Assembly: GCA_030248215.1 (NCBI GenBank)
Contig: JASANG010004111.1
Coordinates: 1 to 64,000, forward strand
DNA: 64,000 bases
Direction of reading: 5' to 3'
Origin: Enoplolaimus lenunculus
Lineage: Eukaryota; Nematoda; Enoplea; Enoplida; Thoracostomopsidae
Part shown: one piece after another, positions 43,095 to 56,200 of the stretch
Numbering within the stretch: position 1 is the stretch's first letter
Layout of the letters: each line of letters starts with the position of its first letter
The notes under the pieces: generated by a model
What the model was told of the DNA's origin: nothing
What the model saw: only the letters and a program-made list of their open reading frames with translations
Databases searched by the model: none
Program-made: the position numbers and the translations under genes

Positions 43095-45299
43095 ACAGAA
43101 AAAATCCTAGCGAATATAACACAGGTAGATCATCACTAAAGGGCAATCGCTAGAACAGTATCTTTTCTGTTACTCTCCAAGCCGACGTTTACCGCTTGGC
43201 TTAATTTGCCATTTCCCGGCCATTATATAAAATCCAGATGTACATTTTTGAGAGTTTACGTAATTTATAGATCAGAAAATTGTCGGATGCCAAAAATGTA
43301 GAGCTTACATGACCGCTATAAATGTACTAAAAATTCAAATTGGGTGTTACATGATATAAAAAATATTCATAAATAGAAACCTTTTGGGCACACGCCGGCT
43401 AGGAGAGCTGCGGAAGACAGAAAATAATACCTGGTGTACAGAAAATTTTTGCAAAGTATGAATAACTGTACTATAGCTTGATTTATTTACAAACCTGTTA
43501 GACTTATATTACGCCAAATTCCCATTCGGATATAATTTAAGTAAGTTATTGTCTCTCATATTTAACTATGACAGCATTTTGTATAGCTAACATCAAAAAG
43601 TTTACCCTTCTCTGCAGTTAATGTTAATAGTACAACATCCTGTAAATAACGGTAGCATTGTTCAGCGCTTGGCGCATGCTCACGCCTATTGAGGCGGCAA
43701 AACACGATACGGCGTTGGAAGACAAAGTCAATATTAAAAACTTCACTTAATCCAAACTAAGTTGTTTGAAGGATGCGGATGCATAAATGTGCGTTTCGCT
43801 TCCCTCGCCAAGTTTTTCAATGAGTGCTTTTGTAGCGAATGCTTGGATTCGGTTAACAACTCTGTACTGTACAAAACGAACTAATTTGAACGAAAAGGGC
43901 CAGAGATTTAGTTTCCAAAGAGTGCATACGAGCAACCGTAGGTACGGCTGTTTTCTCACATTTTGTCGAGATTTTGTAGCGTAGTGCAAAATTAGCCCTG
44001 AGTACTCGTTGTGTATACTCGACCCATGTCACTTTGAGGAACGTCCCGTCTACCCGCGGATAGCAATACAGTTCGTAGTGCAACGATACAATGGCTTCAA
44101 AGCTAGCCCGAGGAAGGTGAACTTCGCCAAATCTCGGCCCAAAATGCAATCCTGGAACAACCAGCCCAGGTACCGCTTTTGTGAAACTGTTCTTGCACAT
44201 TTTAAAAACAGACCGCCACCTATCGGCCAAAAATGGCTGGATTCTCTTCAGTAGGGATGGTGGTTAAGTGCGGAGAAAACAGACACGCAGACCAACCTCG
44301 GATCACACGCAGAATCTTGAATACATCACTGAAGATACTTTTTCTACAAATGATTTTGATTAAATGATGTAGCAAATCCACAATTACAATTCGCAACCAA
44401 TTTCAGCTTCTCTCATTCAGTATTTGTTATATTTTGATTTGTCGCCCACAAAATGCATTGAGTATATATACATGAACAATGCTTTTTATTTTGAAATCAT
44501 ATCAATATTTATTTTGTTAACAGCATCGACATATATAAGATACACAATTTGCAAGACTATAGCGCAGACCTAAATGCTTACCTCTTCTTTAAAAATAACA
44601 TAACCAACACCTGCACGTATCGCCAACATGCGCAAAGTGCGAACTTCCTCAAGCCAATACCTAAGTCTAAAACCTAAGCAAAAATAGCCTAAACCTTAAA
44701 CTTGCACTAGCACAATCTCGCCAAAAAACGTTTCATCCGTCAGCTATGCATGGGCGTCTGCCTCTGGCACCGTTATCCCGTCACGTAGCCGCTTAGCATT
44801 GAAATATTTCAAGTTTTCAGTCTGACAGCAAGAATTTGCCGTAAAACTAACCTTCAGCGTATATTTATTATTCTCCCTTTGACAGAAACTCTTTTTCAGT
44901 GTAATAAAAATATTCTTTTGTCGCGACTGAAGCATTTTTGCATAAGTCAGCCACAGTTATTGTATTTGTAGCCAACGTAAAATAAACATCGCTTTCGATA
45001 ATCAAAAAATATATATCAAGTGTAAACGCACAAATATATTATATTTTTTAAAATTTTAATGCATGCAAGATACACATTCAAGCCCACAATCGTTGAGAGC
45101 GGGGGGGGGGTGACAATTTCAAACAACCGATGAACATTTATCCACCATTGTTTTGCCACTATGATGAAAATTCCGGCCAAGTTTCATTTATAACTACTGC
45201 TTAAGATGTGTTTTCATAATTCTTCAATCGCCTACATTTTTACATTACGGGCATGAAATATGGTTAAAATATTAGAAAAACAATTTATGATAAAAGACT

Positions 45300-45350
45300 C
45301 ACTGTAAATTCCAATGAGTTGATTAATCAACACAGATAGCGAGTTAGTAA
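45300..45350. mobile_element. Half copy of the TACACTGTAAA MITE
   Basis: CACTGTAAATTCCAATGAGT followed by GATTAATCAACACAG resembles one end of the 32593-32795 element. The other end is not found. Confidence 0.45.
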
Positions 45351-47443
45351 TATTTTTGAGGCAATAACAGCTTACAGTCCCACGAAACAATATAATTTGT
45401 ACAGAACTGACCATAAAACTTAAAATTGCGTAATCCCAAGGGTCACCCAGGTCATGCTCCTAAAAAGCAGATCAGAACAAAAATTTTATACACAATATTT
45501 GAGCTAAAATTTCATAAACTTCATGCTTATTTCTCCAACACCATCTGAATAGCACCATGTGTTCCCCGCCCTCTGTAACTACAGTCGCTAACCAGCTAAT
45601 TTTAAACGTAATCTGCTAAAAAGTAATAAATGCGTTCTACTCTAACCGAAACTGTACAATCTCCCCATCTAAAACAATAATTACACAATAACACGATCCC
45701 ACGTCCGTACAAAACTTTTCAGTTTAAAACTCCAAGGTCTGCTGTATGACTGAAAAGCTTAAGAAATATTTGAAATAGCAAAAAACACACCACGACTCCC
45801 CTGCTGTTCCAATTAAATGTACATTAACTTTAATAGGTGAAATATCAAAAATTAGAAAAATGCATTTCCAAGTGCACTTGTTTGCGCCAAAATAATATGC
45901 TTTACACAACGCAGATGCGTATAAATTTTAAAAAAATAAATCCAAAAAACAATAGCTCCCTGGTGTTACAATCAAATTAATATTAACTTAATGATATTTG
46001 ATAAAAATTAAACTAAATTCTCACAACGGGTTTCAAGATTGAACTGAGCACGAGGTATATACACCACCCACACCACATCATTGTTGTATAGTTTACACAT
46101 ATATACGTTAAACTGTGTCTAATTTTTGCTGGTAGCCGTTATTTGCGCTGTCCTTGCCCGTTAAAGACACCCGGATAAATTTTCTTAACCGAGAAATTCG
46201 ACTCACCATAAGTGAGCATTGAATTCGAAACAATTCCAACCAAAAAGCCAAATTTTAACCAAATTAAACGTCATTAATAACTTAACCCTGGCTATGTCAT
46301 ATCTCGCCTATTTACACTTGTCACTGTTTCAAAACCAACTTTTCGAATCATAGCAAGAACCATTATACATCTAAGGCTTAATCCCTATTATAACTAACAA
46401 CAAACGTGTACTAAACCTATATATGTATTCAATTCATCACTACATATCTAGTAGAACCAGGCGGCACCATATAAAAAACTCCAAGCAAACCAGCCAAACC
46501 ATAAATATTCCGTCCATATATTATAATATCTGTGCTACAAGTACGAAACCGTACGTACCCAATAGAACATAATCACTGGCCGCCCCAGATTTTGAATTGA
46601 AAACAATTCACAATATCTAGGTTAGATACAACCAAATTTCCCTTTGATCTAAGCTACATAAGCAAGCTAGACGATTAAAAAGCATTTTTCGCACATATAC
46701 ATGTATAGCGTCAGCCGCAGCTACTGCTAACTAATTTAACTATCTAAAGAATAGTAGTACAAGCGTGTGATAACTGTAGAACGAGACCGCAGCGAACGAG
46801 TCTCAGCCCCCCCCCCCCCCCCCAGGAAATTAACCAAGTTTTAATGCCGCTTATGCCCCTCCAGAAATTTTTGCCTCAAATCGCTAGCGCGCAGTGCGAA
46901 TCTCTGGACCAGCTATAGAGCCTAAAACAGCGATCTCGCTCAATATATACTATTTTAACAAAATGACGTCACCACATCATCTTAGGTTAACCTGATACTG
47001 CCTTAAAAATCGTGGACGACTTTTTCAAAATTTTTTTATAAAATTTAAAATTTTTATTAGTGCGCAAAGCTTGAATGTAAGATTAACACATAACACATTG
47101 AGCACATTATACAAAAATATCAATCACGTTATCACGTTTCGGCTTGCTCTAAGACAGTTATTATGAACCAAAAGCATTGAAATATACAGTATAATACAAA
47201 ACATAACATTAAATTTTATCACCATTTCCAATTTCATTTGCAAATACTAAATTTAAACGCATATAGTCCCGCATATACTCCATAAGTTTATATACAAACC
47301 AGATTAACATACTTTATGAATGAAAAAAGTACGCGCACATAAACCACAACCAGAAAAATAACCCAAAAAATGTTCCATTCATGCTCATATATACCAATTC
47401 CGCTCGCGTATTATAAAAACTATTAGGTACTTTTGTACAAGTT

Positions 47444-47449
47444 TTTATT
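47444..47449 (-). terminator. Possible poly(A) signal for DENND4
   Basis: AATAAA on the minus strand about 460 nt beyond the DENND4 stop codon. Reasonable position, but the region is AT-rich and the match could be chance. Confidence 0.35.
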
Positions 47450-47907
47450 CGAATTTAAGCCAATTGTTACATTGCTTTGTCGCGATTGTAAGTCAAACAG
47501 TTCCCTCATATCATTCGGGTACTACGGGGAAAACTAAAGAAGTATGGACTACTTATAGCGCTGAAATGCCGGACAACCTCATCTTTCAACTGGGGCTGTA
47601 TCAAAACATTTGAAAGTGGGTGGTATCAGAGTTTTAGACCGCAACACTGGTGCGTATAACGAAGCATTCCACCTACCAAAATGGTCCAGGAATATATATG
47701 TTCACCATAGTATTCTTGTTGAGATCTTTCGTGATACCGTTTTATATAGAACGAATCATAATGTGCGGCTGATAAACGTGTGTGCGGCACAGACTGCAAA
47801 ATGAGATTGCAAAAATATGTATATATCCAAGCTTATCGCCAGTGTTACTCAGTGAAATCAAAGAAACATTGATCCAAAAATCTCTAACCAGCCCAAACCT
47901 ATGTCCT

Positions 47908-50261
47908 TCAATAGACATCAAGCGGCAAAAACACACGCCGGCAACTCCGTACCGCAGCCGTCGGACATCGATCGCTCGCCGAGAGAATCGTTTGAATTTT
48001 TGGTGGCAGTTGCCTTAACGCTCGCTCGTACTCGGCATCAAACCTTGTGCGATCCAACAAGCGCCCGTAGACAACTGTTGCCAAAAATTGCAAATCGCGA
48101 TACATCGCGTAGTGTCGTGGAAGTGTTGCTGATGAGACAACGCTACCATGGCGACGTCGTGATTGTCGTTTGCGATATTCGTTGATCAACAATTGCAACG
48201 GTCGATGCATGTTCGACGCACCGAGTTGATCGACGATCGCAGCGATAACTGCAGTTGGCATCGCAGCGCGTGGCGATACATCTAGTGTTAGTGCGTGTAC
48301 CAACTGTGTCGTTGTTGCTGTTGTATCTACTGAGATCGGAGGCCGGGAGCAAGACACCCGAGTCGACAGAGGTGTAGAACAACCAGCTACTGCTTCTGGT
48401 CCCTCATTTGACATACAAAATCCGTCAATCCCGGCCTGACTTGCTCCACTAACCACAAAGCCGTACTGTGTTTTCGCACGCTCAAGTTCCCAAACAATAT
48501 ACATCGGCTGCGAATACGCACCTGCCCCTAAGGGTGCAGAACTAATAACCTGATTGGGGCAACCACTCTTATCAGATTCATGTGTTGCCGTAGTTTCGGA
48601 CAGTTCCCGACCGCTGTCTGCACTGCATGCTTGATACAGCCGTAAGTTTTCATATACACAACGAATATCAACAAACGCAGGCCTCGCCAAACCCAACTCT
48701 GAGCTTACACTTCTGCGCCCAGTCCAAGGCCCACTAACTACTACGTCGGCAGAGCTGCCATTAACACAGTGACTATGAAACGCCGCCGATAAGAATGTAG
48801 TTAAATGTGTTGGCACACAAATCCGTTTAAAATAGTACACTAAATTCCAGTACAAAATAGGATGATATTCTGGAAACGTCCGATGTGCAATACACGCGGG
48901 TCCATCCTGTGCCAGTGCGTTTTCAAGCTCTTTGCGCAAGACTAGTGGACTTAAAAACGGCAGTACAACCCATGACGGGGCATCGTAGCCAAACCTACTA
49001 CCACTAGTTCTCGCACTACAGTCTGATACCGACCCAATGACGTCATTATTCCTTTTTCTGATTGGCTGCACAATTTCGCTGCCGTCATGATTCTCCTCGC
49101 CTATTGTATGTTTCATCTGTTCCGATTTGAGCGTTTCTGATTGGTCTGAAGGTTGCGATTCAAGCTGTGGACGACTAAGATACCTAGATGCTGGTCCAGC
49201 ATTTCCACTGCGGAACGCAAATGCCAGTCGCTCCAACAATATGCGACCACTCCAGTCTGTAAAGCTATCTAATTGCCTTCCTACACACGTTCGGCGTTGT
49301 TCTTCAGCACTGCTGACAGCACAAGAATCTACAATTACAGGTGTGCGGTTTGAATTATGCGAATCAATGGCAATTTTAGAGGGTGTGTCCGAAGCTGCTT
49401 CCGTATTAAGAAACATGTTTTGCAAGCTGTTAGATTCATCCGCACAACTAGGCTCTACAATTCCGATTGCATTCTGCGTTTCACCGATCGTGGATTGATT
49501 ATTGCAAACTTCACTCGGCAAATCTGAACAACTTTTCGACATCAGGTCTGAGGAAGCAACCGGAACACTGCTTGCAGTCTCAGTGGCGTATTTACCACGT
49601 GCCTGGGTAACATCTTGAGCTCTATCGCCATCATGTATTGGCTTAGTGTGCCGAACCAAAAACGTACGTCCTCCATGTGAGACGCCTACATCAATGGACT
49701 GAGTAGACCCACCTTTAAGCCGGCGGCAACCATCCAAGCCTAAACTGCCATTACCAGCGTCCACAGTACCCGATCCACTAAAAGTATTGGCAACCAACGG
49801 CGATACTATTAACGAACCCGCACGTCGATGTCGGTTAATCCGTGCCTCTGTCGAGGCCGATGTCTTTCCAGAGCAGTGCCGTTCTGCGGCCGGTGCTTGC
49901 AAGGCTGACCCTGCTGCCACGTTGCTGCCGGCCACACTGCTAGTGCCAGCCAATCTACGGAAAGACATAGGCAGCGACCCGGTTTGTCTCGGAGCCAACG
50001 TAGCGGCCGACTTTGTTGATGGCATCGATCCACGACCAAGAGACCATTTTCGACTCAAATAGTTGCTCGTAAACCTCGAGTCTTTAAGAGCAGACCGTCG
50101 GCGGCAAACAGTACAAATCTCAATGGTCAATTTTGGAACAAACCGCGAGCCGCATTGAATACATCGTGTATTTAAATCAGAGTCGTCCGGCGCCCACGCA
50201 GCACAAATTTCTTCTTCATATACTGTAGCACCGCAATGTGGACATCTATTAAATATAAACA
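47908..50261 (-). CDS. DENND4: DENND4 last exon: zinc-ribbon-like motif and conserved C-terminal domain
   Basis: 783 codons plus stop. [20 protein letters not shown] and [20 protein letters not shown] form a CxxC...CxxC pair. After about 250 low-complexity residues come [19 protein letters not shown] and [20 protein letters not shown], strong DENND4 signatures. The end shows [16 protein letters not shown] and [14 protein letters not shown], also family-conserved. The acceptor has a pyrimidine-rich tract ending CATCACCAG. Confidence 0.95.
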
Positions 50262-53200
50262 CTGGTGATGGGCAACGGATAGAAAAACTTAACCCAATAT
50301 CCGACAAATTTTGCCAGATAATTTTTTATGCATACTGTCGAAAAGCAACCATAATTTTCAACAAGAGTTTTAAATGTATGTCTCATATTACGATTTTGGT
50401 CTTTTAAAATTTGAAAAGGCAATCTAAGCTTCGACCGGAAGTTCCGGTTCCGGTTTCATGATCACAAACCGGAACCGGAACTTTTAGATTAGCCGCTTTT
50501 TGCAACCTCGTTCTGTAGAAAGTGATTCTTGTGCCCGCTACTTCTATTAGTATTAGAGCGCGAAAAGCCGCCTTTTGCAACCTCGTTCTGTGAAAAGAGA
50601 TTCTTGTACCCGCCACTTTCATTGATATTAGTGCGGAACATGGCTTCGTTTTGGCCAGTTTTCATTTGATGTGAAAAAAATTTATTTATAGGTTCTTTTT
50701 ATATCATGCAAAAATAGCTTTCCTCAGAAAGTGAGCGTTAAGAGAATTGCTGCAAAAGTTGTGGTTTCTGTTCCCGTTCAACAGGTTCTGGTTCGGTTTG
50801 CAAATAAATTACAGTCGATCCCGATGTTAGAATTCGTATGTTTGCGACTTATCGTTACTTGCTTTTGGTTGCTAAACTTTCTAAATTTTAAACTTAAAGA
50901 TTCAGCTTGTTAGTTATGCGCTATTCTCTTATTGTACTGCATCTGGACCTTTTGAAGTTGCCTTTATTTTTGCACTCAAATATTCAGTAACTTTCAAAAT
51001 TCAACCATACTGGAATTGCACTATATTGCTTGTGAGTGCCCGAGTACCAGGAAAAAGGAGCTGTGGGAAAGAAAAATGGGGGGAAGAGATAAGTAATTTT
51101 TTATAGGGATGTGTCAATTAATCTTTATCGGCATCAGTAACAATCGGCTATTTTCGTGAGTATTGGCATCGCTAATGATTGGCACTTTTCGTGACTATCG
51201 ACATCGGCACTGAAAAAAGTTGCCGATTCTTTGCTGATACTTTTTAGCACTTATCAGTAAGTTGGAACGCCATCAGTTTCACTTCTTGTCGTATATCGGT
51301 GCGTCTGATAACGCAAACTGTTCTCTCACTTGCGTTCGTTTTGAAAAAATGAATTGAAATTAACCGTTCCCATAAAATTATAATGCTTTATGGTTGTTAA
51401 GGATCGCAGTTATAATGATATAACGTTATCCTATATGTTCTTTAAGTATCGTTTATTAAAATTGAAATCGGCATCGGCATCTCTTCAAAATAGAAATATG
51501 CATCGTATCGGCATCGGCAAAGATTTTGGTATCGACAGATCCCTATGTACCTAAAAATGGTAATGGTAGATGATCTTAGTTTGTGTTTGCAGGTGTTTGC
51601 AAAAGTGGTGGGGAGTCAAGTTGGAGAAGGGGTTGAAGCGTCGAGGGGAGCTTAAATGCAGGCGAGTGGGTTCTACATACACACAAAGGTCAATGCGTTT
51701 GCTGTTTACACTAATACCCCAAACCCCACGATCAAAATGTGTTTAAACGCTCCTGGGTTCCAAATTTAGTTAAACCGTGAGCCTACAGAGCACATGTAAT
51801 GCGAGTAGAATAAAAGCATGAAATTAAAGCTGTAGCGTTTTGACAAGCCACGTTAACTAAGAAATAAAATGGAGTTCTGAATCCGGCAGTGTTAAAAGTT
51901 TTGCCGGAAGTTCCGGTAACTTCGGTAAGTGCATTTTTCGTATTTGTATGTAACCTCTGCATTTTAGTGACTATGTCTGTAGCCATAGGATCATTTTGAA
52001 AGCATTGATTGCCGAGGAATTAGAAAATTTAGCATCATCTCCTCTTGTCACATTGGTTAAAACTAATGTCCGGATATGCGAGGCCCGCCGAATAATAACC
52101 GAATGAAACTTATCTTGATATCCTGTGTCCATCACTAATAAACATGTCATGATTGAAAATATACAATATCCAACTTAAAGTATATGTGTAACGTACCAAA
52201 GATTTCAAGTAATTTGATTTTGACCATTGATTGGTTGCTACACTTTTATTTCTAACCTTGTACCTTCAGTTACTAAGCGCAATTTCGGAATAACAGCTCC
52301 TGAGTTTCGCTAATTTCGAGAAGAGTGGAAGTTATTCATATTTCTGTGATAATTTCGGTGCTATATGCACGAAATGTGCGCTGAGAATCACTGATATAAG
52401 CACCGGTCCGGGACGGGCGGTAGGCCGAGACCTGACTACCGAGACCGGCCAAGAAAAGTATCGGACTTGGTCAATGTTTGGTCATCGCCGAAAAAATTTA
52501 AATTTTCAAAATAAGTTATTTTTAATGCATTTTTTGTGTTTTTTATAGTTTTTTACGTTCTTCATTGCCTTTTTGTGTTTTTCAGAATATCTGCTTGTAA
52601 TTATTGCGTAACTATGAAATTTCATAATTTCACAGGCAAATTTTACCTTCAGCCATCAGTTATACTTCAATAATACAGCCATACATTTACTCAATTGTCG
52701 ACTTCTGGTCTCGGTGCTAAACCACCGAGACTCAAAAACGCGAGACCGAGATCTGCCAAATACCGAATATTGCCAAGACCGAGACTGCCATCCCTGTCAC
52801 CGGCTGTTATAAAAGTCAACTGAACTGCAGGCATTGGTTCGAAACCATGAAACACTGCGATTCCGATTAATATATACCTGCAATTGAAATAATAATCCGA
52901 ACTGGATTTCAATCGAAATTCCGGTTCAATCCTACAAACAAGGTTACAAATAACACGAGACTTACCTACAGGTCGCCGTGAACGTAACGGTCAACCCCTT
53001 AGCCATTCCAGGTGCCATAGGAGGAGTTAACCCAGACAGTTGGCTTTTGTCTACATCACCATCCGTTGTTTCCGGCGAATACCAATTTGAATCCATCTCA
53101 ACGCTTATTTGACTACCTATTGCACCGTGAGATAAGCGCTCAAGTCGCTCACAATTGAGCAAACTTCCGGTTTCACCAGAGTAAAGCTGAAATGCTGGAT

Positions 53201-56200
53201 CAATGCGCTTTGCTGTTGCGTCGGCTGATGACGGTATATCCTTGAAAAGAAACGAAGAAATCGCAATAAAATACATACACAACTCATACCAGACACTCCC
53301 TTGTCATGGCCTTCGTACAAAGTGCAAAGCGGAACTGGATTATACCAGAATCCGAACAACAATTTGTACCGGAATAGTAATCGGAGCTTGAACTTTTGTG
53401 ACGGACTTATAATTTGTATTGTGAAATATAATGTTGATTTATGTATTGTCAAATATAATGTTGATTTAGGGTATGTGTTGGCTTGCAACAATTTTCAGAA
53501 AGGTCGTATGAACAGATTGGCGATGATTTTTGGTTCTGTAGAGCTAAACTACAATTAATTATTGATAAGTCATCGAAAGCAATATAACAGATAAATAATA
53601 CAGAACTTTTATGCAACGTATCACAACAAATAAAATTAAAATTTCAAAATTCCGATTCCAATTGATTGTGCAATCGGAATCGTAACTCGTTTTGAATCAG
53701 AATTCTAATCGAAATCGAAATTCCGGTTGCACTCTGTTTTCGCAACATGCGAGTTACTTCCCAAACGTGCCATATCGTCACTTTTCCCATGCCCCAAGCT
53801 GTAAAGCACAAAAACAATTTGCAATTTACATCTAGGTCAACGTCGTGCATTCAATTTAGATGATCACAGCGAACCTACATCATAAACTTCTGCGCGCGGA
53901 CATAATGGCTATTAATATCAGCTAGCGAACCTCAGATGCGCGAGCTTAGTGAAGTATCACTACAACAATCAACTTTTCCATATCACACAAACGTTTGAAA
54001 ATACCACAGAAAATTTACTTGAAATTCGTCAAGATTCGACACAGCCATCAAACGCGAGCGAATAAGCTCGTCGTCTGATTTTGCTCCAGCACTGTCTGTT
54101 GTCAGCCACCCATGCCCGCCTCCACTCGGCGAGTCATGACCAGTCGATACCCCAGAACTAGGGCTTAGATTATCCCTCGAACCTCCATACAGACTGCTCA
54201 ATAATTTGCGGGGGCTTCCAGCGCCATAAATCCATCCGCCCCCAAGCAGCATTTCAGGGCCGCCCGCATTCCCGGGAGTCGAGTTATCTTCGCCGGCACC
54301 TGTTCCTTGAGCTGCTGCGTTAGCGCCGGCACTTTTACGCCCTGGAGCACTAGACGACCCTTGAGACGCACTGCTGGCATAGCTACCGCTACCAACAGCC
54401 CCACGCATCAATTTTAAATCTGCAACAGCTGTTGTGACGCGCGACCCAAACCTGCGGATCGATTCAGAACGGTGAAATCCGGAGCTAGGAGTAGCTTGAT
54501 CAGCCGGCGAGATACTGCTTCCGCCTCCTCCGCCTAGTCTAACACCACCCATCATTCTCGATGCCATCGAGCCAAGAGCGCTTAAGCTAGGGCTGGTCAA
54601 AATTGATGTGGTTCCAGCGTAAATAGCCTCGTTTGACACTGCTGATATTAAGCGTTCACTGCTGCTAGCAACCGTTGCGGAGTTATGATCGTTACCCCCA
54701 TAATCAACTACAGCACGCTGGACTTGTTCACCTGGCTGCGGAGTGTTGCCTGGACCAATTGAAATCGCTGGAGAACACGAATCTAAACTGTCGTTAGAAC
54801 CAGTTGGATCTGAAACATGGGTAAACAATTAAACTCCAATTATGATCAAATGTGATAAATCTTTGATAACATGCGGTGGTTACACTACAACTGCTAGCCC
54901 AGCGATATCTCAACGAGCCTGCTGCTTTGAATACATGAGCGACTCAATTTACATGGCTGTCTTTGTGCAGATAGAGAAAATTTTGCAAACAGCACGGCTG
55001 CGGCAGATTTACATATAATATGGTGCACAGATCTCTATATCTTTGAAACATGTACATAAAATGACGTGCATGCGATAACCGTGGTGTATGCACATAGGTT
55101 ACTTTGCGCAGAATGCAATGCAAACCTCGATCCCCATATATAAATACACACCCTACATTTCTTTCCACTCCCCACTTACTCGGCAATCCAGCAACTGCTG
55201 CCGAGGACACCGGTGCCGGAGTGTTCAAATTCGACTCCAGCGTTTTGCTCCGTTGCATCAACGAAGTTACAACAGCTGTGGGGGTATGAAATCGATTCCA
55301 TAAATGTTTGACGCTTGTTCCAGCCGATGACAAAAATGAACCGCCAGCTCCAGACACCCCCTGGCCCCTACCGTTATCCAAAAGGGGTTCCTCATCCTCG
55401 GATGAGGAATGCTGAAAGAGCGCACGTTGGTCATCCGTAAATCGTTTGTCCCGTGTTTGTTCAATATCACGTGTATCTTGGGCATCCTGCACATCGCATA
55501 TGGCATGTCCTTGGGACGCGGCCAGACTGAGCGGATCCTTAAAAATAGGAAATTCATTGAAAATATAACAGCTAACTTTATAAAACTCTAAATATAATAA
55601 CACAGCTAACTAAGTATCTTTCACATAAATATGCACTAAGCCGACGTGGCAGTTTCAAAAAACATTCTTGATTAACTAGTCAATGAGTATATCCTTCCTA
55701 GAACAGACCAATTGCAACTGCCTCGTAACCCAGAAAATTGATACAGGTTGCGGGCTCTTAGTTACCTCTTGAAAATTAGAGCACAAACGTGCCGTCTTTC
55801 CCTCTTTTCTATAAAAATTATTTATCTGCCAAGTCGGTGACTTTACTATGGGAACAAAACTTTGGGAAACCGGCCAATGTTGAAAAACGCGTGAAACAGC
55901 AAGCATACAATCGGGGTTACAGACTATATATCCCATCCAAAAAATTCAAGAGACGGTAGAAACAAAATGAACTTTCACACGCTTTCAAATAATCTGATAT
56001 GTTCTAGAAATCAAAGCCATTTTGTCGCTAGCAAAAACATTTTCACAGTGTCATATAGTTTATAAATGTAATCATAGCCACGCCCATACACTTAGTAAAC
56101 AAAATATATTTTACTTGATCAATTGGAACACGAACTGATTTTACTGGTGATGTAGATTTCGAAGAACCACCAGATCCAGAATCCTGACAGAACACCAGGT

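Larger units (their letters stand above)
43095..47907. other. Intergenic region between the convergent genes
   Basis: It contains the 3' flanks of both genes. A weak ATTAAA lies at 43733-43738 for SLC9C. On the minus strand AATAAA lies at 47444-47449, about 460 nt past the DENND4 stop. A TTAGGC remnant sits at about 44655-44690, half of a TACACTGTAAA element at about 45300-45350, and a poly-C run at about 46807-46823. The open frames at 43853-44230 (125 codons, minus) have no recognised domain. Confidence 0.45.
50262..52969. other. DENND4 last intron, 2.7 kb, repeat-rich
   Basis: It holds the CCGGAA block and 75-bp tandem duplication, ATCGGCATCGG repeats and CCGAGAC repeats listed below. No gene is seen on either strand. 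Confidence 0.6.

Noticed and set aside
40813-43146. Several minus-strand open frames opposite SLC9C exon 17
   Set aside because: Hydrophobic, Ser/Leu/Val-rich shadows of the sense coding sequence, without supporting signals.
49127-50062. Plus-strand open frames opposite the DENND4 last exon
   Set aside because: Shadow frames of a strongly supported coding exon.
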